NCBI GenBank assembly: GCA_904418845.1
Contig: CAJFQC010000008.1
Location: forward strand, 1 to 64,000
DNA from: an uncultured Ruminococcus sp.
GTDB lineage: Bacteria; Bacillota; Clostridia; Lachnospirales; Lachnospiraceae
Direction of reading: 5' to 3'
Length of the DNA stretch: 64,000 nucleotides
The translations under genes and the position numbers were made by a program. Numbering within the stretch: the stretch's first letter is position 1; the number at the start of each line of letters is the position of its first letter. Below are positions 19,337 through 28,139 of the stretch, piece after piece. The notes beneath the pieces were generated by a model. That model was not told the origin of the DNA. It made no database searches and saw only the letters and a program-made list of their open reading frames with translations.

Positions 19337-20797
19337 TTATTCGCTGTAGAATCCGGGAAGCACGTCCACGGCAGTGCGTCCGGGGATGAGCTTATTTCCG
19401 TCTGTATATCCTTCCGGCCGACCGGTTAGCGAATTGATGAGATGTTTTCTGAGTTCATCAATTCGTTTCTGGCAGAGGGGATCGTTGATGAGATCGTTAA
19501 GCTCGTGGGGATCATCTTTAAGGTTGAAATATTGTTCTTTTCCCGACGATGAATGCCAGATGTATTTATCATATCTTGTCACAATCCAGTGGTTTGAGAA
19601 CTCGCTGAATGCGTGTTCCCCGTGTAGCCAGTTTCGCAGTGAACGTTCGGGATCACTTACCAGTGGCAGGAGACTGTGTCCGTCTACTGTGTCCGGGATC
19701 TCAGCTCCGGCAATGTCAAGGAGCGTAGGCATTACGTCTCTAAGCTCCACAAGATCTCTGCACACAGAGGACGGAACAATTTCGGGAAGAACATCTTTTC
19801 CAGCGGTGATGATCATGGGGATATGACAGCTTCCCTCATAAGGTCGTGCTTTTCTCCACATATGATGATCGCAGAGTTCTTCCCCGTGGTCGGATGTAAA
19901 AAGGATAATGGAATTATCAAACACTTCATGTTCCTGCAGGGCGAGGATCAGGCGTCCGATCTGGTGATCCAGATGGGTGATGCATGCGTAGTAACCGATC
20001 TGTGCATGGCGGATAAGTTCCGGATCGGACGGGCCTGTTCTGGAATCATAAAGGCGACCGTCGCGTTTTAGATATTTGTCCGTTTCCCATGTCCCCACGT
20101 AAGGCGGAGTAAGTTCCTTGTTGTTATACAGATCAAAATAATAACGCGGCGCATCAAAAGGAGGATGGGGGCGGAGATAGGAGGCCATCAGGAAGAACGG
20201 CTTCCTGGGGTCGCGTCTCCTTAGAAAATCAATGCTGCGCTGTGTAACCCAGTTGGTGGGATGGTATTTCTCTTCGCGCATCCACGGGCGGGCGATAAAA
20301 CTATTACATTCAATACCGGTCTCATTTACGTCGGCCGTGACCCCAAGCTCCTCTTTGAGCCAGTAGAAATAGTCGTCAGCCACAAGCTGAGACTCGCTGT
20401 AGGGCAGAGAATGCCTTCTGGCTGCGCCGAGATTTCCATCGTGGAGTTCTACGTTATGAAATCCAAGATAATTTCTTAAAGGATGCACGTGCATTTTTCC
20501 GACACACTGTGTGTAATATCCGGCCTGTGCTAGTTCGCCGGCCATTGTATGATCGTAATCCCATGGGATTTGGTCCTTATATCCTACGCGTCCGTGATGG
20601 GTCTGTTCCATTCCAGTGTGGAGGGCCGCCCGCGCCGCAATACAGCTTGGGCAGGCACTGTAAGCTCTGGAAAACACGACTCCCGTGGAAGCAAGCGTGT
20701 CCAGATAAGGCGTTTTCACGTCAGGATGTCCCGCGTATCCGAGACAATCCCCGCGAAGTTGGTCTGTCATAATTAAAATAATATTCGGCTGTTTCAT
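19337..20797 (-). CDS. Sulfatase (Cys-type, CxAxR variant)
   Basis: MKQPNIILIMTDQLRGDCLGYAGHPDVKTPYLD; active site CIAARAALHTG. ATG at 20797 preceded by AAAGGAGCGGAG is preferred over the longer ORF start at 20899. Confidence 0.9.
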   Translation of the reverse strand: MKQPNIILIMTDQLRGDCLGYAGHPDVKTPYLDTLASTGVVFSRAYSACPSCIAARAALHTGMEQTHHGRVGYKDQIPWDYDHTMAGELAQAGYYTQCVGKMHVHPLRNYLGFHNVELHDGNLGAARRHSLPYSESQLVADDYFYWLKEELGVTADVNETGIECNSFIARPWMREEKYHPTNWVTQRSIDFLRRRDPRKPFFLMASYLRPHPPFDAPRYYFDLYNNKELTPPYVGTWETDKYLKRDGRLYDSRTGPSDPELIRHAQIGYYACITHLDHQIGRLILALQEHEVFDNSIILFTSDHGEELCDHHMWRKARPYEGSCHIPMIITAGKDVLPEIVPSSVCRDLVELRDVMPTLLDIAGAEIPDTVDGHSLLPLVSDPERSLRNWLHGEHAFSEFSNHWIVTRYDKYIWHSSSGKEQYFNLKDDPHELNDLINDPLCQKRIDELRKHLINSLTGRPEGYTDGNKLIPGRTAVDVLPGFYSE

Positions 20798-21071
20798 AAA
20801 AACTCCGCTCCTTTCTCTTTTCTTATTTCCCCGGCAGTGATAATGTGGGAGAAGATTTTTACATAACCTTATCATAATGCGCTTCAAAATCAAAATCAAG
20901 GATTAGAAAGAAAAATAACAGGATAGAGATAAAAAGAAGCAGGATTTTACAAAATTGTAAAAAATATTAAAAATGGAGAAATTAAGTATAGAAAATTGTG
21001 TGAAATAACAGTATAAATTAAACAATATTGTCAATTTTATATAGGAATAGCAATAAATATAAAAAATGAAG

Positions 21072-21111
21072 CAATATTATGCTTGAAATAAAATCCGTAT
21101 AGAAATATAAT
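21072..21111 (+). promoter_or_regulatory. Promoter of second solute-binding protein with CAATAT element
   Basis: CAATATTATGCTTGAAA; -35 TTGAAA (21083-21088), 17-nt spacer, TATAAT (21106-21111). Confidence 0.65.
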
Positions 21112-21142
21112 TTAGGTAACAATTATAGAAGGAGGAGATAAA

Positions 21143-22408
21143 ATGAAAAAGAAAGTAATCAGTGCATTGCTCGCAACGGCTATGGTAACAGCACTTGTTG
21201 CAGGCTGTGGTTCAAACAACGGTGGAGAAGGCACTGGAAGCGGCGGAAAGAAGTATGATGGTGTAGAACTTACATACTGGTCAATGTGGACAAGCGCAGA
21301 ACCGCAGGGACAGGCTTTACAGGAGGCTGCCGAAGCATTTGAGGAAGAGACCGGAGCACATGTGAATTTCGAGTGGAAAGGTCGTGACATTAAGAATATC
21401 CTTTCATCGGCTCTTGAGAGTGAAGAAGCATTCGATATGTTTGAGGATGACTACACAAGAATCACAGGGAACTACGTTGATTATGTGGCGGATCTCACAG
21501 AGATGGCCGACGCGGCAGGATATGCTGACAAGAGTTACGCGGTATTTAACGATGTGGCTACAGAAGCAGCGGGCTTTCTTCCATGTCTGACAGAGCAGCC
21601 GTCAGTGGGCGGTGTGTTCTATAACGCGGATATTTTTGAGGACTGCGGTATTACAGAGACACCGACGACATGGGAAGAGTTCATGGAAGCCTGCAAGATC
21701 ATGAAGGACAAAGGCTATCAGCCGATGGCTCTGGACAGTACATATGCTCCGTTCTGGTTCGGGTATCATCTTGCAAGAACAATTGGGGAGGACGCGACAG
21801 CTGAGCTTGCGTTAAACGGTGGATGGAGCCAGAACCCGGGTGTTGCACAGGCGGCAGATGATATCATTGAGTTCGTAAAGGCAGGATATCTTGCGGAAGG
21901 AGCCCCGGATGAGTATCCGGCAAGCCAGAATAAGATGGGGATCGATCAGGATGTAGCGATGGTTGTTTGCGCAAACTACGTAACAGCTGAAGTTAACCAG
22001 AACTCTGGCACAGAGCTTAACTGGGGACTGTTCGCATATCCGACAGTTGAGAACGGCGCTGATTCAACAAGCACATTTGCTGGTGCTAACTCTATCGCAG
22101 TTACGAAACACAGCGAGAATCAGCAGGCGGCATTTGATTTTGCAATGTACGTTGTAACAGGTGAGCAGGATCAGAACAAAGCGGAACTGGCAGACCAGAT
22201 CCCGGCTGATCCCAATAATACAGCTCCGTCTGCTCAGGCAGGTACTACAGAAGTGCTTCAGGCTACAAGCGCACCGCTTACATGGAACATGGGGCTTAAT
22301 GAAAATGCGGATCTTATGTCTGTAATTCAGGAAACAGTAGTTAAACTGTACGAGGGTAGCTATGCTACGGGGGCAGATTTTGCGGCCGCTCTGGATGCTT
22401 TGTACTAA
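21143..22408 (+). CDS. ABC transporter extracellular sugar-binding lipoprotein (family 1)
   Basis: Lipobox LVAGC; strong paralogue of 6078..7364 (GVELTYWSMWT..EPQGQ.LQEA). Confidence 0.92.
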   Translation: MKKKVISALLATAMVTALVAGCGSNNGGEGTGSGGKKYDGVELTYWSMWTSAEPQGQALQEAAEAFEEETGAHVNFEWKGRDIKNILSSALESEEAFDMFEDDYTRITGNYVDYVADLTEMADAAGYADKSYAVFNDVATEAAGFLPCLTEQPSVGGVFYNADIFEDCGITETPTTWEEFMEACKIMKDKGYQPMALDSTYAPFWFGYHLARTIGEDATAELALNGGWSQNPGVAQAADDIIEFVKAGYLAEGAPDEYPASQNKMGIDQDVAMVVCANYVTAEVNQNSGTELNWGLFAYPTVENGADSTSTFAGANSIAVTKHSENQQAAFDFAMYVVTGEQDQNKAELADQIPADPNNTAPSAQAGTTEVLQATSAPLTWNMGLNENADLMSVIQETVVKLYEGSYATGADFAAALDALY

Positions 22409-22425
22409 ATTAGCTGAAAACCTTG

Positions 22426-22458
22426 GGGTGGCGCTGATTTGTGCCACCCTTATTTTAT
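22426..22458 (+). terminator. Stem-loop after SBP gene (attenuating hairpin)
   Basis: GGGTGGCGC-TGATTT-GTGCCACCC followed by TTATTTTAT. Confidence 0.65.
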
Positions 22459-22480
22459 CGGAAAGGTGAAGTGTAGGAAG

Positions 22481-23374
22481 ATGAAGAAAAATAGGATTTT
22501 TATAACGGGATTTATTCTTCCCTGTCTGCTTGCTCTGCTGATTATGTATCTGTATCCTGTTGTTCGTACGGTTATCATGAGTTTTTTTGGCATTGAAAGT
22601 GTTACTTCCAGTGTATCTGAATGGTCGTTCAACGGATTGGACAATTATGTTAAGATATTTTCCAGTCCTACATTCCAGCGGGCAATGAGCAATGTCCTTA
22701 CGATTTGGATTATCGGAGGAGTGATCATTCTTTCATTTGCTCTACTTTTTGCGGTTATTCTCACAAGTGGAATTCGGTTTAAAAAGTTTTTCCGCGCGGC
22801 GATCTATATGCCAAACATTATCAGCGCGGTTGCTCTTGCAACGATGTGGATCCAGTATATCTATAATCAGGATTATGGGCTTTTGAACCAGATCTTAGGA
22901 GCGTTGGGGCTTGAAGGCAAGAACTGGCTTGGAACGGATATGAAGTTCTGGGCCATGCTTTTTGCGTTTACGTTTGGCGCGGTAGGATATTACATGCTGA
23001 TATTTATCAATGGTATTGAGCGGATCCCTGCAGACTTGGGAGAGGCGGCGACGATAGACGGAGCGAATAAGGTACAGCAGTTTTTCAGCATTACACTGCC
23101 TCTGCTTCGAGGAATTTTTAAGACAAACATTACCTTTTGGAGTGTAAACTGTCTTACATTTTTTCTCTGGTCGAAAATGTTCTCGTCGGTGAGCACAGAA
23201 GCTTCAACAGTTGTGCCGGTAGTTTATCTGTATGACACGGTATTCGGAACCGTTGGAAATGTCCAGCGCGACGCTGGGGCCGGAGCTGCGATTGGAGTCG
23301 TTCTGGCGGTGATTGTAGGCGTTATCTATTTCATAATGAATAAGCTACTCAAAGATGATGATCTGGAATTCTAG
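22481..23374 (+). CDS. Carbohydrate ABC transporter permease (MalF/UgpA-like)
   Basis: Six-TM permease with EAATIDGANKVQQFFSITLPLLRG (EAA loop). Confidence 0.93.
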   Translation: MKKNRIFITGFILPCLLALLIMYLYPVVRTVIMSFFGIESVTSSVSEWSFNGLDNYVKIFSSPTFQRAMSNVLTIWIIGGVIILSFALLFAVILTSGIRFKKFFRAAIYMPNIISAVALATMWIQYIYNQDYGLLNQILGALGLEGKNWLGTDMKFWAMLFAFTFGAVGYYMLIFINGIERIPADLGEAATIDGANKVQQFFSITLPLLRGIFKTNITFWSVNCLTFFLWSKMFSSVSTEASTVVPVVYLYDTVFGTVGNVQRDAGAGAAIGVVLAVIVGVIYFIMNKLLKDDDLEF

Positions 23375-23395
23375 TCTGCAGAGTGAGGTGAAAAA

Positions 23396-24268
23396 ATGAA
23401 TAAAGACAACAAAGTAGTATATAAAGAGAAAATTAGATGGAAAAAAGAAGCAGCTCTTCTGCCAGGATACCTGATCGTGTTTATCTGGATTCTGTTTACG
23501 GCGGCGTTTTTACTTTGGATTCTGGCGGCAAGTCTGTCCACGTCCAGAGAGATTTTTTCCGGAGCTGTGTTCAAGTTTGAGTCAGGATTCCATTTTGAAA
23601 ACTATATTGACGCATGGAATGTCGGAAATGTGTCCGTGTATTTTATGAATTCCCTGCTTTACGCGACGGTTGCGAGTACTGTTGTGATCCTGATCTCGGC
23701 TCCGGCGGCTTATGTGCTTTCCAGATATACCTTTTTGGGAAATAAAGGCATCAAGACAAGCCTGGTCCTTGCTATGAGTATTCCGGAAGTTATGATCATC
23801 ATGCCGATCTACTCATTGACGGCAGAGTACCATATCAGAGGAAGGATTCTCTTGATTATATTGTATATCCTTCTTCGTGTGCCGTTCACAACAACATATC
23901 TGTTGAACTTTTTTGCCAGCCTATCGAGAAGTTATGAGGAAGCCGCGGCGATTGACGGATGTACTCCGTCGAAGACTTTTTGGCGTATTATGCTGCCTCT
24001 TGTGCAGCCGGCGATCGTAACGGTAACAATTTTTAATTTCATGAGTGTGTGGAACGAGTTCTTTATGGCTCTTATTTTCGCGACATCCACAGAAACTACT
24101 CCGGTTGGAGTCGGGCTTCTGCAGATCGTAAATGCGATGAGATACACCGGAAATTACGGCGGACTTTTCGCATCAGTTATTATTGTATTTTTGCCAACCT
24201 TCCTGCTCTATATTTTCCTGTCGGAGAAGATTATTGCAGGAGTCACAGGCGGCGGTGTCAAAGGCTAA
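23396..24268 (+). CDS. Carbohydrate ABC transporter permease (MalG/UgpE-like)
   Basis: EAAAIDGCTPSKTFWRIMLPLVQPA EAA loop. Confidence 0.93.
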   Translation: MNKDNKVVYKEKIRWKKEAALLPGYLIVFIWILFTAAFLLWILAASLSTSREIFSGAVFKFESGFHFENYIDAWNVGNVSVYFMNSLLYATVASTVVILISAPAAYVLSRYTFLGNKGIKTSLVLAMSIPEVMIIMPIYSLTAEYHIRGRILLIILYILLRVPFTTTYLLNFFASLSRSYEEAAAIDGCTPSKTFWRIMLPLVQPAIVTVTIFNFMSVWNEFFMALIFATSTETTPVGVGLLQIVNAMRYTGNYGGLFASVIIVFLPTFLLYIFLSEKIIAGVTGGGVKG

Positions 24269-24301
24269 AAATAAGAATTAGGAATATAAACATCAGGATA
24301 C

Positions 24302-24329
24302 GGGCTGGTACAGTATACTGTACCAGTCC
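24302..24329. other. Near-perfect 12-bp stem with TATA loop between permease and GH112 genes
   Basis: GGGCTGGTACAG-TATA-CTGTACCAGTCC; no T-tract follows. Confidence 0.75.
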
Positions 24330-24408
24330 GTAAGCATGAAAGATACTACGGAGGTTTGGCATTACCTCATAGGAATATGGCATTCTTTAAAAGGAAAGGA
24401 GATAAAAA

Positions 24409-26571
24409 GTGAAAAATAATTCAGTCGGAAGAGTGACGATACCAACGGATGTAGACGTGGTGCCGGAAACTCTGGAAATTTTGAAAAAGTGGGGGGCGGA
24501 TGCGATCCGGGACTGTGATGGGACAGATTATCCGGAAGAGTTGAAAAATGTAGGCGCAAAAGTTTACTCTACTTATTATACAACAAGGAAAGACAACGCA
24601 TGGGCAGAGGCAAACCCGGATGAGATCCAGCAGATGTATATCATGACTCCTTTTTATACGGCAGTTGAAGATAATTTGTCTATCCATTTGATGACTCATC
24701 TTTATCCGGATATGCTGAAAGTAAACGACCATGACGATGTTGAGAGATGGTGGGAAGTAATTGACCGCACGACGGGAGAAGTCGTGCCGGTTTCTGATTG
24801 GAGCTATAATAGTGAAACGGGAGATGTTACAATTCACAACGCTAAACAATTTCATGATTATACGGTGAGTTTTTTGGCGTATATTATGTGGGATCCGGTT
24901 CATATGTATAATGCGGTGACAAACGGCTGGAAAGATTTTGAGAAACAGATTACTTTTGATGTCCGCCAGCCGAAGACACACAAATTTTCCATGGAGCGAC
25001 TGAGAAAATTTATGGCGGACAACCCGCATGTGAACGTGATCCGTTATACGACTTTCTTTCACCAGTTCACTTTGATTTTTGATGAACTGGCGAGAGAAAA
25101 GTACGTGGATTGGTATGGATATTCCGCTTCTGTCAGTCCTTATATCTTAGATCAGTTTGAGAAAGAGATGGGGTATAAGTTCCGACCGGAATTTATTATT
25201 GATCAGGGATATATGAATAACCCATACCGTATTCCGTCTAAGGAGTTCAGTGATTTCCAGGCTTTCCAGAGAAGAGAGGTTGCCAAACTCGCGAGAGAGA
25301 TGGTAGACATTACTCATGAAGGCGGGAAAGAGGCAATGATGTTCCTCGGGGATCACTGGATTGGAATGGAACCTTTCATGGATGAGTTTAAGTCAATAGG
25401 GCTTGACGCTGTTGTAGGAAGTGTGGGGAATGGAGCCACTCTCCGTCTGATCAGTGACATAGAAGGCGTAAACTATCGCGAAGGACGTCTCCTTCCTTAC
25501 TTTTTTCCGGATGTATTCCGCGAGGGAAAAGATCCTGTGAAAGAGGCAAAAGTGAACTGGGTGACAGCCAGACGCGCTATACTGAGAAAACCTATTGACC
25601 GTATCGGCTATGGAGGATATTTAAAGCTTGCGTTGAAGTTCCCGGAATTTATAGATTATGTGGAGAGTGTATGTGATGAGTTTCGTGAACTTTATGACAA
25701 TATTAAAGGTACCACGCCATATTGCATTAAAACGGTGGCGGTATTAAACTGCTGGGGCAAGATGCGCGCGTGGGGCAACCACATGGTTCATCACGCAATC
25801 TATTACAAGCAGAACTATTCTTACGCCGGGATCATCGAAGCTCTGAGCGGTGCGCCATTTGACGTGAAGTTCATCAGCTTTGACGATATCAGGAGCAATC
25901 CGGACATTCTGAACGATATCGATGTGATTCTGAACGTGGGAGACGCGGATACTGCGTATACAGGGGGAGAGAACTGGACGGATGAGACGGTCGTGACAGC
26001 CATTAAGAAATTTATTTATAACGGAGGCGGCTTCATCGGAGTTGGAGAGCCGACCGCGCATCAGTATGAGGGGCACTTCTTCCAGCTTGCCACAGTCATG
26101 GGAGTTGAGAGGGAGAACGGCTTCACCCTGAATGTCGACAAATACAACTGGGATGAGCACGATCATTTTATTAAAGAAGACTGTACGAAAGAAATCGATT
26201 TCGGAGAAGGTAAAAAGAATATCTATGCGTTTGACGGAACAACAATTCTTGTGCAGCATGACAAAGAAGTACAGATGGCTGTAAATGAGTTTGGACACGG
26301 ACGTTGCGTATATATCAGCGGGCTTCCGTACAGCTTCGAAAACAGCCGTATCCTTCACCGCTCGATTATCTGGGCTTCCCACGATGAAGAGAACCTTCAC
26401 AAGTGGTTCAGTACAAACTTTAATGTAGAAGTTCACGCGTATGTCAAGAATGGGAAATTCTGCGTTGTGAATAATACATATGAGCCGCAGAGTACGACGA
26501 TCTATAAGGGAGACGGATCTAGTTTTGATCTTGATCTTGCGGCCAACGAGATTATCTGGTATGAGGTTTGA
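24409..26571 (+). CDS. GH112 phosphorylase (galacto-N-biose/lacto-N-biose or galactosyl-rhamnose phosphorylase)
   Basis: GRVTIPTDVDVVPETLEILKKWGADAIRDCDGTDYPEEL, VNVIRYTTFFHQFTLIFDE, FLGDHWIGMEPF; 720 aa; GTG start. Confidence 0.92.
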   Translation: MKNNSVGRVTIPTDVDVVPETLEILKKWGADAIRDCDGTDYPEELKNVGAKVYSTYYTTRKDNAWAEANPDEIQQMYIMTPFYTAVEDNLSIHLMTHLYPDMLKVNDHDDVERWWEVIDRTTGEVVPVSDWSYNSETGDVTIHNAKQFHDYTVSFLAYIMWDPVHMYNAVTNGWKDFEKQITFDVRQPKTHKFSMERLRKFMADNPHVNVIRYTTFFHQFTLIFDELAREKYVDWYGYSASVSPYILDQFEKEMGYKFRPEFIIDQGYMNNPYRIPSKEFSDFQAFQRREVAKLAREMVDITHEGGKEAMMFLGDHWIGMEPFMDEFKSIGLDAVVGSVGNGATLRLISDIEGVNYREGRLLPYFFPDVFREGKDPVKEAKVNWVTARRAILRKPIDRIGYGGYLKLALKFPEFIDYVESVCDEFRELYDNIKGTTPYCIKTVAVLNCWGKMRAWGNHMVHHAIYYKQNYSYAGIIEALSGAPFDVKFISFDDIRSNPDILNDIDVILNVGDADTAYTGGENWTDETVVTAIKKFIYNGGGFIGVGEPTAHQYEGHFFQLATVMGVERENGFTLNVDKYNWDEHDHFIKEDCTKEIDFGEGKKNIYAFDGTTILVQHDKEVQMAVNEFGHGRCVYISGLPYSFENSRILHRSIIWASHDEENLHKWFSTNFNVEVHAYVKNGKFCVVNNTYEPQSTTIYKGDGSSFDLDLAANEIIWYEV

Positions 26572-26636
26572 TTTAAAGTTTGTAAATAAAAAGAAGATAG
26601 CAGGGATGGGCTGTCTTCTTAAGGAGTAAAATAATC

Positions 26637-26692
26637 GGGGCTGCCGTTCACGGAACCGTTATGCGGTGCGGCGGCCCCGGTTTTGTTTGTAA
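26637..26692 (+). terminator. Rho-independent terminator after GH112 gene
   Basis: CGGGGCTGCCG...CGGCGGCCCCG followed by GTTTTGTTTG. Confidence 0.8.
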
Positions 26693-26706
26693 CGGCTTTC
26701 AGATGG

Positions 26707-27537
26707 TCAGCTTCTGGCATGAGTCTGTCGGTACTGGATAGGGGTCATGTGATGAAATTTCCGAAATGCCTGTGTGAAATAAGACTGAGAGGAAAACCCG
26801 GTGAGCGCGGCGATGTTGGAGATGGAGTGATCGGTATGTGTGAGAAGATGACATGCCGCTTCCATTCGTTTCCGATTTAAATATTGAATGGGAGACAGAC
26901 CGGTAAATTTTGTAAACGAATGGGCCATATAATATTTGTTCATATGTGTAAGATCTGTCAGTGTGTCCAATGTAATATGGGAAGCGTAATTAGTGTCAAG
27001 AAATTCCTTTATCTGGGAACATTCTTTTGACATTTTTACCGAATTAGTGGAAATCGGAATCAGTTGTTTCGTGCGAATGATACGCAGGAGAAGAACTTCA
27101 AGCAGATTCTGGCATATCTGATCAGATCCATATTGATCTGCTTTTATTTCATAGTAAATCTGGTCGAAAAGAGTAGCGATTATCGAATGGTTGTCAAAAT
27201 TACAGTAGATTTGCGCCATTGCAGTGTCATATTTGGTCTGAAAGGTGATTCCATCAATGCCGAGAACATAGTATTTCAGAGCAGTTCCGGGTATGGACTG
27301 CTCTGTATGTTCAATGTAGGGAGGAATGATGATGAGATCCCCCGTTCTTATCGAACGGGTTCCTTCGCAGAAGAGAAAATTTCCTTTGCCCTCCAGTACA
27401 AAAAAGATCTCCGTAAAATGATGGGTATGGAGTACACTCTGCCAGTCCTGTTCATCTTTGGACAAAGCGACGGAGAGCAAACGAGTGTTCATTTTTTTAA
27501 TGCTGTCTAGGTTTACTGAATGATGGCTGTGACTCAT
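26707..27537 (-). CDS. AraC-family transcriptional regulator with cupin sensor domain
   Basis: HHFTEIFFVLEGKGNFLFCEG..GDLIIIPPYIEHT cupin; ISNIAALTGFSSQSYFTQAFRKFHHMTPIQYR HTH. ATG at 27537 preferred. Confidence 0.93.
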   Translation of the reverse strand: MSHSHHSVNLDSIKKMNTRLLSVALSKDEQDWQSVLHTHHFTEIFFVLEGKGNFLFCEGTRSIRTGDLIIIPPYIEHTEQSIPGTALKYYVLGIDGITFQTKYDTAMAQIYCNFDNHSIIATLFDQIYYEIKADQYGSDQICQNLLEVLLLRIIRTKQLIPISTNSVKMSKECSQIKEFLDTNYASHITLDTLTDLTHMNKYYMAHSFTKFTGLSPIQYLNRKRMEAACHLLTHTDHSISNIAALTGFSSQSYFTQAFRKFHHMTPIQYRQTHARS

Positions 27538-27794
27538 AGCAACTTTCCTTTCATGAGACTGTACGATAGCTGTAGTTTCCCTGGCCTTTCTGCGTTTCGG
27601 CACAGTGTGGAGAAAATGTTTCTGTATCAACCATAATACAATAAACTGGGAAATGCAAGTTGAATAGCTAAAAAACAAAAAGTGGAGCTCAGAAAATAAG
27701 GGATTGTATTTTAAAACAAGATATGGTATAACAGAATACAGTTGAATACAGAAACAATAGGTGTCGGATAAGAGAAGTCATATATTTGACAGAC

Positions 27795-27960
27795 TTGATC
27801 AGGTGAAAAGGGAAACAGGTGAAAATCCTGTGCGAACTCGTCACTGTGAACAGGGAGCACAGTCTATGTGAACGCCACTGAGAGATCGGGAAGGCAGGAC
27901 TGCGCGCTGAACTGTGAGCCAGGAGACCTGCCTGTTGTTGTACAGGAATCTTTCCAAGCC
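27795..27960 (+). promoter_or_regulatory. Cobalamin riboswitch
   Basis: AAAAGGGAAACAGGTGAAAATCCTGTGCG...GTCACTGTGA...GCCACTG...GGGAAGGC...GTGAGCCAGGAGACCTGCC (B12 box). Confidence 0.93.
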
Positions 27961-28015
27961 ACGAGTAACTGGCCGTACATCCTTATCACATTATGATACA
28001 CCTGTGTTTATGATG

Positions 28016-28042
28016 CCCGTTTCCGTCTGGAAACGGGTTTTT
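28016..28042 (+). terminator. Terminator-like hairpin of the cobalamin riboswitch expression platform
   Basis: CCCGTTTC-CGTCTG-GAAACGGG followed by TTTTTGT. Confidence 0.7.
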
Positions 28043-28139
28043 GTATTCACCGGTTCAGCCACGGGCGCGTACTGAACGGAAAAACCGGCCATGCCGCAGG
28101 CGCGGGCTGGAAGCAGAAGAAGGAGAAAAGGAGAAGGAA

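Noticed and set aside
17770-20797. Horizontal transfer or IS-mediated inversion of the two minus-strand sulfatases
   Set aside because: No transposase, terminal inverted repeats or target-site duplications seen at the boundaries; a simple divergent promoter arrangement is sufficient.
20798-20899. N-terminal extension of the sulfatase to 20899
   Set aside because: Extension is low-complexity intergenic translation; ATG at 20797 has an AAAGGAG RBS and starts with the standard sulfatase motif.
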